From positions 62,001 through 126,000 of the forward strand of contig NZ_JABGCB010000010.1 in assembly GCF_013149295.1 (NCBI RefSeq): 64,000 bases of DNA. Direction: 5' to 3'. Each line of letters opens with the position of its first letter. Position 1 is the first letter of the stretch. Shown here piece after piece: positions 27,945 to 39,072 of this stretch. Origin of the DNA: Novosphingobium sp. SG751A (lineage in GTDB: Bacteria; Pseudomonadota; Alphaproteobacteria; Sphingomonadales; Sphingomonadaceae). The translations under genes were made by a program, and so were the position numbers. The notes under the pieces are model-generated. The model was not told where the DNA came from. It made no database searches and was given only the letters and a program-made list of their open reading frames with translations.

Positions 27945-28409
27945 ATGCTATCGCAGAAAACCCGCTATACGATCCGCGCGCTTCAGCACCTTGCTGACCT
28001 GTGGCAGCAGGGTCCGATTCGGCTCGACGCGATTGCCGAGGCGCAGAATATTCCGCGTAAGTTCCTCACCGTGATCCTGTCGGAAATGGTGCGCGAAGGG
28101 CTGGTGATCAGCCATCGCGGCCGCGAGGGCGGCTATGAACTGGCGCTGGCGCCATGCGATATCCGCTATGGTGACATCATCCGTCTGACGCGAGGAAGTC
28201 TGGCGCTTGTTCCTTGTGCGAGCCGTTTTGCTCACGAACATTGCGCCAATTGCCTGCCTGAGGTTGATTGCCGGTTGCGTGGGCTGATGCTGGCCGTGCG
28301 CGACGAAATGGCCGCGATGCTCGACCGGCTGACTTTGGCCGACCCGATTCTGGTCGAACCGCCCTTTGCCGACCCGCCTGAAGAATCCCCGGCCGAGGCT
28401 GCGGAATAG
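27945..28409 (+). CDS. Rrf2 family transcriptional regulator
   Basis: A 154-residue regulator beginning MLSQKTRYTIRALQHLADL, the Rrf2 winged-helix start, with recognition region NIPRKFLTVILSEMVREGLVISHRGREGGYELA. A cysteine cluster C-x8-C-x2-C-x5-C (VPCASRFAHEHCANCLPEVDC) follows and could hold an iron-sulfur cluster, a spacing common in the uncharacterised alphaproteobacterial branch rather than the C-x5-C-x5-C of IscR. The acidic C-terminal tail is family-variable. Targets are unknown. Confidence 0.88.
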   Translation: MLSQKTRYTIRALQHLADLWQQGPIRLDAIAEAQNIPRKFLTVILSEMVREGLVISHRGREGGYELALAPCDIRYGDIIRLTRGSLALVPCASRFAHEHCANCLPEVDCRLRGLMLAVRDEMAAMLDRLTLADPILVEPPFADPPEESPAEAAE

Positions 28410-28473
28410 GGACTTACCCTAATTGGACCCCAAGCCGCGATGGTCCATACCGGCGGCGAAGGGCTGGTCCGAT

Positions 28474-28719
28474 ATGAGCGAATTGCGCAAGATTACCGCG
28501 CAGGATCAAGGTGAGCGGTTTGATGAAGCCGCCGCGGCCCAACTGGCGCGCGATGTGCTGGAGGCGCAGGGCGCGGCGCCCCGAATGGTGCTGCATCCTG
28601 ATGGGCCCGAATTGCTGGACGTCCATCGGGACGACCGCGCCATCCATATAGAACACTGGCTTATCATGGGCGTCTGGCTGACCACGATTGTGGTCGCGCT
28701 CTGGCGGTTCCTGCTTTGA
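28474..28719 (+). CDS. Small tail-anchored-type membrane protein
   Basis: An 81-residue protein. A charged soluble N-terminal region (SELRKITAQDQGERFDEAAAAQLARDVLEAQ) precedes a single C-terminal hydrophobic segment (IMGVWLTTIVVALWRFLL), leaving almost no residues after it, so a tail-anchored inner-membrane topology is likely. I recognise no family. It lies between the Rrf2 gene and recN on the same strand with short gaps. Confidence 0.55.
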   Translation: MSELRKITAQDQGERFDEAAAAQLARDVLEAQGAAPRMVLHPDGPELLDVHRDDRAIHIEHWLIMGVWLTTIVVALWRFLL

Positions 28720-28764
28720 AAGCATAGACGCGCCGCTTCGCTTCGGCTAGAACGCCTAGCGAAC

Positions 28765-30429
28765 ATGCTTAGCCATCTTTCCATTCGCAACATCGTGTTG
28801 ATCGAGGCGCTTGATCTGGCTTTCGCGCCGGGTCTTGGCGTGCTTACGGGCGAGACAGGGGCGGGCAAGTCGATCCTGCTCGATGCTTTGGGCCTGATTC
28901 TGGGCATGAGGGCCGATAGCGGACTGGTGCGTGCAGGCGCTGAGCTGGCCAGCGTGACCGCCTCGTTCGAGCCGGGCGCGTTGCATGACGCGGTGGCGCA
29001 AACGCTGGCCGATGCGGGCGTGGAGGTGGAGCCGGGCGAACCGATCCTGATCCGGCGTCAGATCAAGGCCGATGGCGGCTCCAAGGCTTTCATCAACGAT
29101 CAGCCCGCCAGCGTGGCCCTGCTGCGCGAGGTGGCGCCCTATCTGGTTGAAATCCATGGGCAGCATGATGATCGCGGGCTGGTCAATCCGCGCGGGCATC
29201 GCGCCTTGCTCGACCGCTATGCGCGGGTGGATACCGCCGCGATGGAGGGGGCGTGGAAGGCTTGGGGGCAGGCCGAGGCCAAGCTGGCCAAGACGCGCGC
29301 AGGAATCGCCAAGGCGGCCGAAGATCGCGAGCTTTATCAGGCGCATGTGGCCGAACTCGAAGCTCTCTCTCCTCAGGCGGGGGAGGAAGAGGAGCTGGCC
29401 GGCGAGCGCGCAACGATGCAGAAGGGCGAGCGTCTGGCGGGCGATCTGGCTGCGGTGCAGCAGGTGTTTGCCGGATCGCATTCGCCGCTGGCCGAATTGC
29501 GCGTGGCGGCGCGGCGGCTAGACCGGATCGCGGGCGAACATGCCTTGCTCGAAGAAGTGCTGGCCGCGCTCGACCGGGCGATGATCGAGGCCGATGATGC
29601 CGAGGACAAGCTGAACCGGGCGCTTGATGCGCTGGCGTTTGATCCTTTGGCGCTGGACCGGGTGGAAACGCGGCTGTTCGAGCTGCGCGCGGCGGGGCGC
29701 AAGCATAGTTGTGCGGTCGAGGAATTGCCCGCCAAGCTTGAGGAAATGCGCAGCGCTTTGAGCGCCATCGAGGGCGGCGAGGCCGAGGTGGCGGCGCTGG
29801 AACAGGCTGCGGCCAAGGCGCGCGCAGCATGGCTCAAACTGGCCGAGGCGGCAAGCAAGGCGCGCAGCGAAGCGGCGCTGAGGCTGGACGCGGCGGTCAA
29901 GGCTGAACTCGCACCGTTAAAACTGGACGCGGCGCGGTTTCGCACCGATGTGGCCCGGCTGGACGAGGGACAGTGGGGTGCGTCGGGCATGGATCGCGTT
30001 GAATTCATGATCGCCACCAATCCCGGCGCGGATTTCGCGCCGCTGGCCAAGATCGCTTCGGGCGGTGAATTGTCGCGCTTTATCCTCGCCTTAAAGGTCG
30101 CTCTTGCCGAAGAGGGTGGGGCGGCCACGATGATCTTCGACGAAATCGACCGGGGCGTGGGTGGCGCGGTGGCGCAGGCCATTGGTGAGCGTCTGGCGCG
30201 GCTTGCTTCCACGGGGCAGTTGCTGGCCGTGACGCATAGCCCGCAGGTCGCGGCGCGCGGGGGGCAGCATTATTTCATCGCCAAATCCTCCGACGGACTG
30301 GTGACGCGCACCGGGGTTGTCCTGCTCGACGGCGGCGGGCGGCAGGAGGAAATCGCGCGGATGCTTTCTGGTGCGGAGATTACGCCTGAGGCGAGAGCGC
30401 AGGCGGACCGGTTGCTGGAGCGGGTTTAG
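28765..30429 (+). CDS. recN: DNA repair ATPase RecN
   Basis: A 554-residue SMC-like protein: MLSHLSIRNIVLIEALDL at the N-terminus, Walker A GETGAGKS at residues 29-36, a long coiled-coil-rich middle (AEDRELYQAHVAELEAL and further), then KIASGGELSRFILALK and Walker B TMIFDEIDRGVGGAVAQAIG. It acts in double-strand break repair with RecA. Copy B of the dispersed repeat begins a few nt after its stop. Confidence 0.96.
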   Translation: MLSHLSIRNIVLIEALDLAFAPGLGVLTGETGAGKSILLDALGLILGMRADSGLVRAGAELASVTASFEPGALHDAVAQTLADAGVEVEPGEPILIRRQIKADGGSKAFINDQPASVALLREVAPYLVEIHGQHDDRGLVNPRGHRALLDRYARVDTAAMEGAWKAWGQAEAKLAKTRAGIAKAAEDRELYQAHVAELEALSPQAGEEEELAGERATMQKGERLAGDLAAVQQVFAGSHSPLAELRVAARRLDRIAGEHALLEEVLAALDRAMIEADDAEDKLNRALDALAFDPLALDRVETRLFELRAAGRKHSCAVEELPAKLEEMRSALSAIEGGEAEVAALEQAAAKARAAWLKLAEAASKARSEAALRLDAAVKAELAPLKLDAARFRTDVARLDEGQWGASGMDRVEFMIATNPGADFAPLAKIASGGELSRFILALKVALAEEGGAATMIFDEIDRGVGGAVAQAIGERLARLASTGQLLAVTHSPQVAARGGQHYFIAKSSDGLVTRTGVVLLDGGGRQEEIARMLSGAEITPEARAQADRLLERV

Positions 30430-30431
30430 CA

Positions 30432-30598
30432 GGGGCGCGGGCAAAGGGTCTCGGACCCTTTGCAATCCCGTTTTTGGGGTGGGTTGTTTGCGGTGTGGCG
30501 CAACGGGGTTGGAAAGCCTGCGGCGCGGCGAAGGTATGCTAAGCCCTTTGCACAATATAGACATTAATAGGAGCGCGAGGGTCTAGACCCTCGCATTT
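30432..30598 (+). repeat. Dispersed palindromic element, copy B
   Basis: M1 at 30434-30472 has lost its first arm (GGGGCGCGGGCAAAGGG) but keeps AAAGGGTCTCGGACCCTTTGC. Only the left arm of M2 (AAAGCCTGCGGCGCG near 30513) remains. M3 is intact with the exact palindrome GCGAGGGTCTAGACCCTCGC at 30575-30594. The element starts a few nt after the recN stop. Confidence 0.78.
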
Positions 30599-30618
30599 TC
30601 AACACTATCTACCTTTCC

Positions 30619-31293
30619 ATGCATCCTCTCGACCGCCCCTTCTGGACCGCTCTCAACACCCGCCAATCGCATCTCGCTCGCTGGAATGCGGCGCAAACGG
30701 CGGTGCGAATCGACCCCGATTACGGTCCCTTCGCCAATGCCGCGGCGGGGCATAATGCTGCGCTGGCCACCCTGCTCATCGGGCCGGAGGATGAAATCTG
30801 GCTGGTCGAACCGGAAGAGGTGATCGTTCCCGGCCTGACCGCCAAACTGACCGCGCCTTTGGTGCAGATGGTATCGCAAGGTCCGCCGCCTCTGGCCGAC
30901 TTTGCCGGGATTGTCCCGCTTGACGAAAGCCATGCTGATCAGATGGCCGCGCTGGCCATCGCCACTAAACCCGGCCCTTGGGGGACGAAAACGCGCCTTT
31001 ATGGGCAATTTTACGGCATGTTCGATGGCGACAGGCTGATCGCCATGGCGGGCGAACGCGCGCGCCCCGGCGATGGTTGGGCCGAGGTCAGCGGAGTTTG
31101 CACCGATCCTGATTATCGCGGGCGAGGGCTGGCGCGGCGCTTGATCCTGCGCGTCATGGCCGATCTGGCGACGCGGGGCGATGGGGCCTATCTGCATTCC
31201 TGGGCGGGCAACGCCGGGGCGATCGCACTTTATGAACAACTCGGTTTCGCCATTCGGCGTCCGATGGTGGCGAGCGTGCTGGCGCTGGGCTAA
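30619..31293 (+). CDS. GNAT family N-acetyltransferase
   Basis: A 224-residue protein with an unusual N-terminal half and a C-terminal GNAT domain: GDRLIAMAGERARPG, EVSGVCTDPDYRGRGLARRLI (acetyl-CoA pyrophosphate loop RGRGLA) and SWAGNAGAIALYEQLGFAIRRP. It resembles FR47-like members. The acceptor is unknown. The ATG is 21 nt after repeat copy B, and ligA starts 10 nt after its stop, so they may be cotranscribed. Confidence 0.87.
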   Translation: MHPLDRPFWTALNTRQSHLARWNAAQTAVRIDPDYGPFANAAAGHNAALATLLIGPEDEIWLVEPEEVIVPGLTAKLTAPLVQMVSQGPPPLADFAGIVPLDESHADQMAALAIATKPGPWGTKTRLYGQFYGMFDGDRLIAMAGERARPGDGWAEVSGVCTDPDYRGRGLARRLILRVMADLATRGDGAYLHSWAGNAGAIALYEQLGFAIRRPMVASVLALG

Positions 31294-33411
<2,118 letters not shown>

Positions 33412-33507
33412 AACCACGCTTACAAAATCTTACACACGAAAGCCTTGGCATTCCCCGGCGTTAGGATAGGGTCCCACTCGTCTCATAACAGGTGGGGAGT
33501 ATCAGAT

Positions 33508-34242
33508 ATGTCGAAGGCGTGGATGATCGCGGGCGCTCTGGCGCTGATGGTGCCGGGCGCGGCGCTCGCCAAGGACAGTGGCGCGCAGGGCAACAAGGCG
33601 GCCATTGCGGCGGCTCTGGCCGACAAGGATCGCCCCGAGGCCGATGTGTCGCGCGATGCCGGGCGCAAGCCGGGCGAATTGCTGGCCTTTGCCGGGGTGA
33701 AGCCGGGGATGAAGGTGGGCGAACTGCTGCCCGGTGGCGGCTATTTCACGCGCCTTCTGTCCAAGGCGGTGGGCCCCAAGGGCGTGGTCTATATCTGGAT
33801 GCCCGCCGGTACGCCGCCTGATCGTCTGGCACGACTCGATCCGATCCTGAAAAACCCGGCTTTCGCCAATGTGAAGCTGGTGTTGGGCGAGCAGATTGCG
33901 CCGCCTGAAAAGGTCGATCTGATCTGGACCACGCAGAACTATCACGATCTGCACCACACCGGCAAAAGCCCCGAGCCGACCAATGCGGCGGCGCTGGCGG
34001 CGCTGAAGCCAGGCGGGACCTATCTGGTGAGCGACCATGCGGCGAAATCGGGTTCGGGCACCACGGATACGGACGCGCTGCATCGCATCGACCCCGAGTT
34101 GGTCAAGGCCGAGGTGGTCAAGGCCGGCTTTAAATTTGCCGGAGAAAGCAAGGCGCTGGCCAATGCAGAGGACGATCACACCAAGAAGGTGTTCGATCTG
34201 CATGACAAGACGGATCAGTTTTTGCTGAAGTTTACGAAGTAG
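33508..34242 (+). CDS. Exported class I SAM-dependent methyltransferase-like protein
   Basis: A 244-residue protein with signal peptide MSKAWMIAGALALMVPGAALA. The fold includes VKPGMKVGELLPGGGYFTRLLSKAVGPKG, a methyltransferase motif I with Pro-Gly-Gly-Gly, KVDLIWTTQNYHDLHH and LKPGGTYLVSDHAA. Secreted methyltransferase-like proteins of this type are known in proteobacteria but their substrate and SAM use outside the cytoplasm are unclear. GGTGGGGAG upstream supports the start. Copy C of the repeat begins 8 nt after the stop. Confidence 0.82.
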   Translation: MSKAWMIAGALALMVPGAALAKDSGAQGNKAAIAAALADKDRPEADVSRDAGRKPGELLAFAGVKPGMKVGELLPGGGYFTRLLSKAVGPKGVVYIWMPAGTPPDRLARLDPILKNPAFANVKLVLGEQIAPPEKVDLIWTTQNYHDLHHTGKSPEPTNAAALAALKPGGTYLVSDHAAKSGSGTTDTDALHRIDPELVKAEVVKAGFKFAGESKALANAEDDHTKKVFDLHDKTDQFLLKFTK

Positions 34243-34249
34243 GGAAGGG

Positions 34250-34446
34250 TTTGCCTCCGGCGGGCCAAGGGACTCGGCCCTTGGCAATCCCGGTAATGGG
34301 GGTGATTGCAGGGCAGTTTATTTTATAGAGCCTGCGGCGCTGGGATATAGCGCAGATGAGCGCCGCAGGCTTTAATTTGAGAGGCTGCGTCGTAAACCCG
34401 GCTCAGCGCTACAGTCATGGGAGCGCGAGGGATGAGTCCCTCGCAT
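34250..34446 (+). repeat. Dispersed palindromic element, copy C
   Basis: M1 is at 34250-34297 (TTTGCCTCCGGCGGGCCAAGG, then CCAAGGGACTCGGCCCTTGG), M2 at 34328-34373 (GAGCCTGCGGCGC paired with GCGCCGCAGGCTTT) and M3 at 34415-34446, with GCGAGGGA-TGAG-TCCCTCGC. The element fills the gap between the convergent methyltransferase and prmA genes, and M3 abuts the prmA stop codon. Confidence 0.82.
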
Positions 34447-35429
34447 CACCACTTCTTCGACCAATCCGGCAACGCCCCCATCTGCGAGGCATGCACTCGC
34501 GCAAAGCTCCGCTTGCGCAGCCACAGGATCGACCAGTCGCCCGAGACCATCCGCGCGGCAAGGCGCATGCCCGCCCGGCGACAGGCCGCGCGCACCTGCG
34601 CCTCCTGTGTTTCCAGCAGGCCTGCCAGCAGCAGATGCCCGCCCGGCACCAGCGATTTGGCAAAATCGGGCGCCAGCGAGATCAGCGGCCCGGCAAGGAT
34701 ATTGGCGATCAGCAGGTCATAAGGCCCGCGCGCCTGCAGCACCGGATCGTCCATGCCATCGGCCACGACCATCGTGACCTCGCCCGCGCGGGCGCCCATG
34801 GGAAAGCCGTTGACTGCGCAATTATGCTCGACCACGCCGACGCAGGCCGCGTCAATATCGCTGGCCGTGGCATGGGCGCGCGGCCACAATTCCAGCGCGG
34901 CAAAGGCCAGCAGGCCTGTGCCGGTGCCAATGTCGGCCACATTGCGCGCGATCACGCCCTGATCCTTCATATGGCCCAGCATGGTCAGGCAACCGGCGGT
35001 GGTTTCATGATGGCCGGTGCCAAAGGCGCGACTGGCGGGGATTTCGAACGGGATCAGCCCCGGGACCGGTGCGTGATCGGGCGTGTGGACGCAGAATCGT
35101 CCCGCCACGATCGGCTCGAGACCTTCCTGGCTGGCCGTGATCCAGTCGATGTCCGGCAGGCGTTCGAGGATCAGTTCCGGAGTCGTATCGGCAAACAGGG
35201 CGACGACGGCATTTTTATCCGCCTCGTCCGGCTCACGGGGCAAGTAGGCCTCCAGCACCCATTCCTCGGGCTTGTCCTTGGCCACTTCGCAGCCCGACAG
35301 CACAATCTCAAAATCCCAGTCAAAGGCGTCCTCATGCGCGATCAGCGCCGCCTCGATCTGTTTTCGGGGCCCAAAAACGGTGATTTTCCAGTTTTCGGTG
35401 GATTCAGGGCTGTCATTGGCGTCGGTCAT
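34446..35429 (-). CDS. prmA: Ribosomal protein L11 methyltransferase
   Basis: A 327-residue PrmA. The methyltransferase core shows RAFGTGHHETTAGCL, VADIGTGTGLLAFAALELW (SAM motif I), and PYDLLIANILAGPLISLAP (NILA catalytic/binding motif). It trimethylates lysines of L11. The ATG at 35429 (MTDANDSPES) is used; the longer start is rejected because the upstream extension is not family-like. Confidence 0.94.
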   Translation of the reverse strand: MTDANDSPESTENWKITVFGPRKQIEAALIAHEDAFDWDFEIVLSGCEVAKDKPEEWVLEAYLPREPDEADKNAVVALFADTTPELILERLPDIDWITASQEGLEPIVAGRFCVHTPDHAPVPGLIPFEIPASRAFGTGHHETTAGCLTMLGHMKDQGVIARNVADIGTGTGLLAFAALELWPRAHATASDIDAACVGVVEHNCAVNGFPMGARAGEVTMVVADGMDDPVLQARGPYDLLIANILAGPLISLAPDFAKSLVPGGHLLLAGLLETQEAQVRAACRRAGMRLAARMVSGDWSILWLRKRSFARVHASQMGALPDWSKKW

Positions 35430-35571
35430 GTCCGCGCAGATAGGCGCAAGGTCTGCCAATGCCAAGTGGCCGCGAAAATGACCTCTATGTTACCATTCAA
35501 TTGCGACTTTAGCGGCAATGCCTCATTGTGAAGCTTGCGCGCGACAAGGATTTGGCTAAGGGGATTTTCGC

Positions 35572-35586
35572 GCGGGACTGTCCCGC
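35572..35586. promoter_or_regulatory. Palindrome in the sdhC leader
   Basis: GCGGGAC-T-GTCCCGC is a perfect 7-bp inverted repeat centred 45 nt upstream of the sdhC ATG. It could be a regulator site or a 5'-UTR hairpin. Confidence 0.4.
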
Positions 35587-35623
35587 AACGCAACATGAAC
35601 CAGCCCAAGGGGGATTCGTCGCA

Positions 35624-36025
35624 ATGGCTCAAGCCTCGCAAGCCCGCAAAGCGCGGCCGCTTTCACCGCATTTGCAGATCTGGCGCTGGGGACCAGCTAT
35701 GGCTGTCTCGATTTTGCACCGTGCCTCGGGCAGCGCCGCGTCGTTTGCCGGGCTTGGCCTGCTGCTTTGCTGGCTGGGCACTCTGGCTGCCGGTCCTGAC
35801 GCCTATGCGCTCTTTCTGGCGCAGGCTGGTACCTGGTATGGCCGCATCGTGCTGATCGGTATCAGCTGGTCGGTCTTTAATCACGCCGTTTCGGGTGTCC
35901 GTCACTTCCTGCTCGACATCGGCGCGGGCTTTGAAGTGAAGAGCAACAATTTCTGGTCGGCGCTTTGCCCGGTCATTGGCATCTTGCTGACGGCGGCCTT
36001 CTGGGCCTGCCTGCTGGCCCGTTAA
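35624..36025 (+). CDS. sdhC: Succinate dehydrogenase cytochrome b556 subunit
   Basis: A 133-residue membrane protein with three helices. RPLSPHLQIWRWGPAMAVSILHRASG and the heme-ligand region NHAVSGVRHFLLDIG are typical SdhC. AAGGGGG lies 10 nt before the ATG at 35624, so the longer upstream in-frame ATG is rejected. SdhC anchors complex II and binds heme b and ubiquinone. Confidence 0.95.
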   Translation: MAQASQARKARPLSPHLQIWRWGPAMAVSILHRASGSAASFAGLGLLLCWLGTLAAGPDAYALFLAQAGTWYGRIVLIGISWSVFNHAVSGVRHFLLDIGAGFEVKSNNFWSALCPVIGILLTAAFWACLLAR

Positions 36026-36037
36026 GGGGATTGGAAG

Positions 36038-36418
36038 ATGGGTAACGGAACTTCCGTAGGCCGCGTCCGCGGTCTTGGCTCGGCCCATTCGGGCTCGCAT
36101 CACTGGCTGCTCCAGCGCTTCACCGCCATCGGCAATCTGGTGCTGACCAGCTGGCTGGCCGTGTCGCTGATGGCGCTGCCGAATTTCTCTTACATCACGC
36201 TGCGCGACTGGATCGTCAGCCCCGTGACCTCGACCGGTCTGGCGCTGTTTGTGATCAGCACCTTCTGGCATGCGCGCCTTGGCCTTCAGGTCGTGGTGGA
36301 AGACTATGTTCATGAGGCCGGCGCCAAGTTCGCCGCCATGACCGCGTTGAACCTGGCCGCCTTTGGCGGCGCGGCCTATGGCCTGTTCAGCATCCTCCGT
36401 CTCGCGCTGGGAGCATAA
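36038..36418 (+). CDS. sdhD: Succinate dehydrogenase membrane anchor subunit
   Basis: A 126-residue protein with three membrane helices: GSHHWLLQRFTAIGNLVL, STGLALFVISTFWHARLGLQVVVEDYVH (heme/quinone site region) and LAAFGGAAYGLFSILRLAL. It pairs with SdhC. Start is 12 nt after sdhC and its end is 3 nt before sdhA. Confidence 0.94.
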   Translation: MGNGTSVGRVRGLGSAHSGSHHWLLQRFTAIGNLVLTSWLAVSLMALPNFSYITLRDWIVSPVTSTGLALFVISTFWHARLGLQVVVEDYVHEAGAKFAAMTALNLAAFGGAAYGLFSILRLALGA

Positions 36419-36421
36419 AGA

Positions 36422-38230
36422 ATGTCCGCGCCTGCTTACAAGATCATCGATCACACCTATGACACCGTGGTTGTCGGCGCCGGTGGCTCCGGCCTGCGCG
36501 CCACCATGGGCAGCGCAGAAGCCGGTCTGCGGACCGCCTGCATCACCAAGGTGTTTCCCACCCGTTCGCACACCGTGGCGGCGCAGGGCGGCATCGCGGC
36601 TTCGTTGAAGAACAACACGCCCGATCACTGGACCTGGCATATGTACGACACCGTCAAGGGGTCGGACTGGCTGGGCGATCAGGACGCTATCGAATATATG
36701 GTACGCGAAGCGCCTGCTGCGGTTTACGAACTGGAGCATGCCGGTGTGCCCTTCAGCCGCAACGCCGATGGCACGATCTATCAGCGCCCGTTCGGCGGCC
36801 ACATGCAGAACATGGGCGAAGGCCCGCCGGTGCAGCGCACCTGCGCCGCGGCCGACCGCACCGGCCACGCCATGCTCCACGCGCTGTATCAGCAGTCGCT
36901 CAAGTATGACGCCGACTTCTTCATCGAATATTTTGCCATCGACCTCATCATGGACAATGGCAAATGCGTTGGCGTTATCGCCATCTGCCTCGATGACGGT
37001 ACGATCCATCGCTTCCGCTCGCATGCGGTGGTGCTGGCCACGGGCGGCTATGGCCGTTCGTATTTCACCGCCACCTCGGCCCATACCTGTACCGGCGACG
37101 GCGGCGGCATGGTGCTGCGCGCGGGCCTGCCCTTGCAGGACATGGAATTCGTGCAGTTCCACCCGACCGGCATTTACGGCGCGGGCGTGCTGATCACCGA
37201 AGGCGCGCGCGGCGAGGGCGGTTACCTCACCAACGCGCAGGGCGAGCGTTTCATGGAACGCTATGCTCCTTCGGCCAAGGATCTGGCGTCGCGTGACGTG
37301 GTTTCGCGCTCGATGGCGCTGGAAATTCGAGAAGGCCGCGGCGTCGGCCCGCATGGCGATCACATCTATCTGCACCTCGATCACATCGATCCCAAGGTGC
37401 TGGGCGAGCGTTTGCCGGGCATCACCGAGAGCGGCAAGATCTTTGCCGGTGTCGACCTGACCCGTCAGCCTCTGCCAGTGGTGCCGACCGTTCACTACAA
37501 CATGGGCGGCATTCCCTGTAACTATCACGGCGAAGTCGTGACCATCGGGCCGGACGGCAACCCCGATACCGTGGTTCCGGGCCTGTTCGCTGTGGGCGAA
37601 GCGGCCTGCGTGTCGGTCCATGGTGCGAACCGCCTTGGCTCGAACTCGCTGATCGACCTTGTGGTGTTCGGCCGCGCAACCGGCCATCGCCTGAAGGAAA
37701 TCGTGAAGCCCGGTCAGGCGCATGGCGAACTGCCCGCCGACTCGGCCGATCTGGCGCTGACCCGTCTGGATCATTTCCGCCACGCCAAGGGCGGCAGCTC
37801 GACCGCGGAGATCCGCACCGAGATGCAGCGTACCATGTCGGGCCACGCCGCCGTGTTCCGCACTGACGAACTGATGGCCGAAGGCAAGACCAAGCTGGCC
37901 GCGACCTATGACAAGATGCAGGACATCGCGATCAAGGACCGCTCGCTGATCTGGAACTCGGATCTGATCGAGACGCTCGAACTCGACAACCTGATCTCGC
38001 AGGCTTCGGTCACGCTTCATGGCGCCCACGCCCGCAAGGAATCGCGCGGCGCGCACGCTCACGAAGACTTCCCTGATCGCAATGATGGCGAGTGGATGAA
38101 GCACACCGTGGGCTGGTTCGACGGCTGGGGCGGCAAGGGCGGCAACGTCAAGCTCGACTATCGTCCGGTCCACGAATACACGCTGACCGACGATGTGGAA
38201 TATATCAAGCCGAAGAAGCGCGTTTATTAA
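36422..38230 (+). CDS. sdhA: Succinate dehydrogenase flavoprotein subunit
   Basis: The 602-residue flavoprotein is complete: N-terminal FAD fold [15 protein letters not shown], covalent-FAD His50 in [11 protein letters not shown], substrate-site segments [11 protein letters not shown] and [54 protein letters not shown] and [19 protein letters not shown]. It oxidises succinate in complex II. A terminator follows directly and no sdhB gene comes after it in the window, see findings. Confidence 0.97.
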   Translation: MSAPAYKIIDHTYDTVVVGAGGSGLRATMGSAEAGLRTACITKVFPTRSHTVAAQGGIAASLKNNTPDHWTWHMYDTVKGSDWLGDQDAIEYMVREAPAAVYELEHAGVPFSRNADGTIYQRPFGGHMQNMGEGPPVQRTCAAADRTGHAMLHALYQQSLKYDADFFIEYFAIDLIMDNGKCVGVIAICLDDGTIHRFRSHAVVLATGGYGRSYFTATSAHTCTGDGGGMVLRAGLPLQDMEFVQFHPTGIYGAGVLITEGARGEGGYLTNAQGERFMERYAPSAKDLASRDVVSRSMALEIREGRGVGPHGDHIYLHLDHIDPKVLGERLPGITESGKIFAGVDLTRQPLPVVPTVHYNMGGIPCNYHGEVVTIGPDGNPDTVVPGLFAVGEAACVSVHGANRLGSNSLIDLVVFGRATGHRLKEIVKPGQAHGELPADSADLALTRLDHFRHAKGGSSTAEIRTEMQRTMSGHAAVFRTDELMAEGKTKLAATYDKMQDIAIKDRSLIWNSDLIETLELDNLISQASVTLHGAHARKESRGAHAHEDFPDRNDGEWMKHTVGWFDGWGGKGGNVKLDYRPVHEYTLTDDVEYIKPKKRVY

Positions 38231-38259
38231 GACGCCGGTTTCGGATTGAAATGCAAAAG

Positions 38260-38290
38260 AGCCGAGGGTGAGGAGCCTTCGGCTTTTTTG
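38260..38290 (+). terminator. Rho-independent terminator after sdhA
   Basis: AGCCGAGGG (38260-38268) pairs with CCTTCGGCT (38276-38284) with one G-U pair, then T's. It lies 30 nt after the sdhA stop and so ends the sdhCDA transcript before sdhB could follow. Confidence 0.85.
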
Positions 38291-38307
38291 TTAAGGTTTT
38301 AGGAGAA

Positions 38308-38532
38308 TATGCGAGGGACTAGCCCCTCGCGCTCCCATTACTGTTGGCGTTGTGCAACAGGTTCGGCCAATGGGTGTCGGACGTAGCGTTCCAATTTTAA
38401 AGCCTGCGGCGCTTTTGGGAGCAAACTCTCCGCGCCGCAGGCTTTCAAAAATCATCGCACAATCTGGCCAACCTCCCACGACCCCCAAAAGGGGATTGCA
38501 AAGGGACAAGTCCCTTTGCCCGCCGGAGGCAC
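38308..38532 (-). repeat. Dispersed palindromic element, copy D
   Basis: On the minus strand: M1 at 38532-38488 (GCCTCCGGCGGGCAAAGGG, AAAGGGACTTGTCCCTTT), M2 at 38445-38399 with perfect arms AAAGCCTGCGGCGC and GCGCCGCAGGCTTT, the segment GTCCGACACCCA near 38370, and M3 at 38340-38308 (GCGAGGGGCTAGTCCCTCGC). It begins about 15 nt after the stop of the minus-strand gene at 38545, thus in that gene's sense direction. Confidence 0.83.
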
Positions 38533-38544
38533 CTTTCCTGAAAA

Positions 38545-39072
38545 TCACCCCGGCCGCGCCGGATAGCCACACCCCTTTTGCAATCCCACGCCTTTCAAAA
38601 AGGCCCGTCGCGCAAACCCGGCATAGATCGCCTGCTGCAGGGCGCGGTTTTCCGCATTGGCGCCGCTGATTTCGCGCACGATGCCGCGAAAGGGCAGGAT
38701 ACCGCCGACCAGATCCTGCGCCACTTTGCCGGGGATGACCTTGCGCCCGCTGCGCTGTGCGGCATCGACATCCTCGCCCAGCACGGCATTGAGTTGACCG
38801 ACCTCTTTTTGCAGAGCCGCGCAGCGCTTCATGCCTGCCAGACCATAGGGCGCGGCCTGAGCGCGCAGCAGGATGTCGGGCACCGCCTTCTTGCGGATAT
38901 TGAGATCGCTCAGCGGCGTGGTGGCGACATCCTCGACGCTGGGCGCGGCGCGGGTCACGGGGGGCGGGCTTTTGGGCTGGACGCTCTGGGGCTGAGCGTC
39001 TTGAGCGTGCAGCACGCGCGGCGTGGCCATAATGGGGACCAAGGCTATAGCGATCAATCGGCAAAGGGTCAT
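38545..39072 (-). CDS. Exported protein of unknown function
   Basis: A 175-residue protein with signal peptide MTLCRLIAIALVPIMATPRVLHA. After a Pro-rich stretch come TTPLSDLNIRKKAVPDILLRAQAAPYGL and KRCAALQKEVGQLNAVLGEDVD, then VAQDLVGGILPFRGIVREISGANAEN, and a C-terminal QKGCGYPARPG. I recall this domain pattern as conserved in sphingomonads but without function. An alternative ATG six codons upstream exists. Repeat copy D starts just downstream. Confidence 0.7.
   Translation of the reverse strand: MTLCRLIAIALVPIMATPRVLHAQDAQPQSVQPKSPPPVTRAAPSVEDVATTPLSDLNIRKKAVPDILLRAQAAPYGLAGMKRCAALQKEVGQLNAVLGEDVDAAQRSGRKVIPGKVAQDLVGGILPFRGIVREISGANAENRALQQAIYAGFARRAFLKGVGLQKGCGYPARPG

Noticed and set aside
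35663..38173. An 836-codon frame antisense to sdhCDA
   Set aside because: Antisense of three complete sdh genes; composition is shadow-like and no domain is seen.
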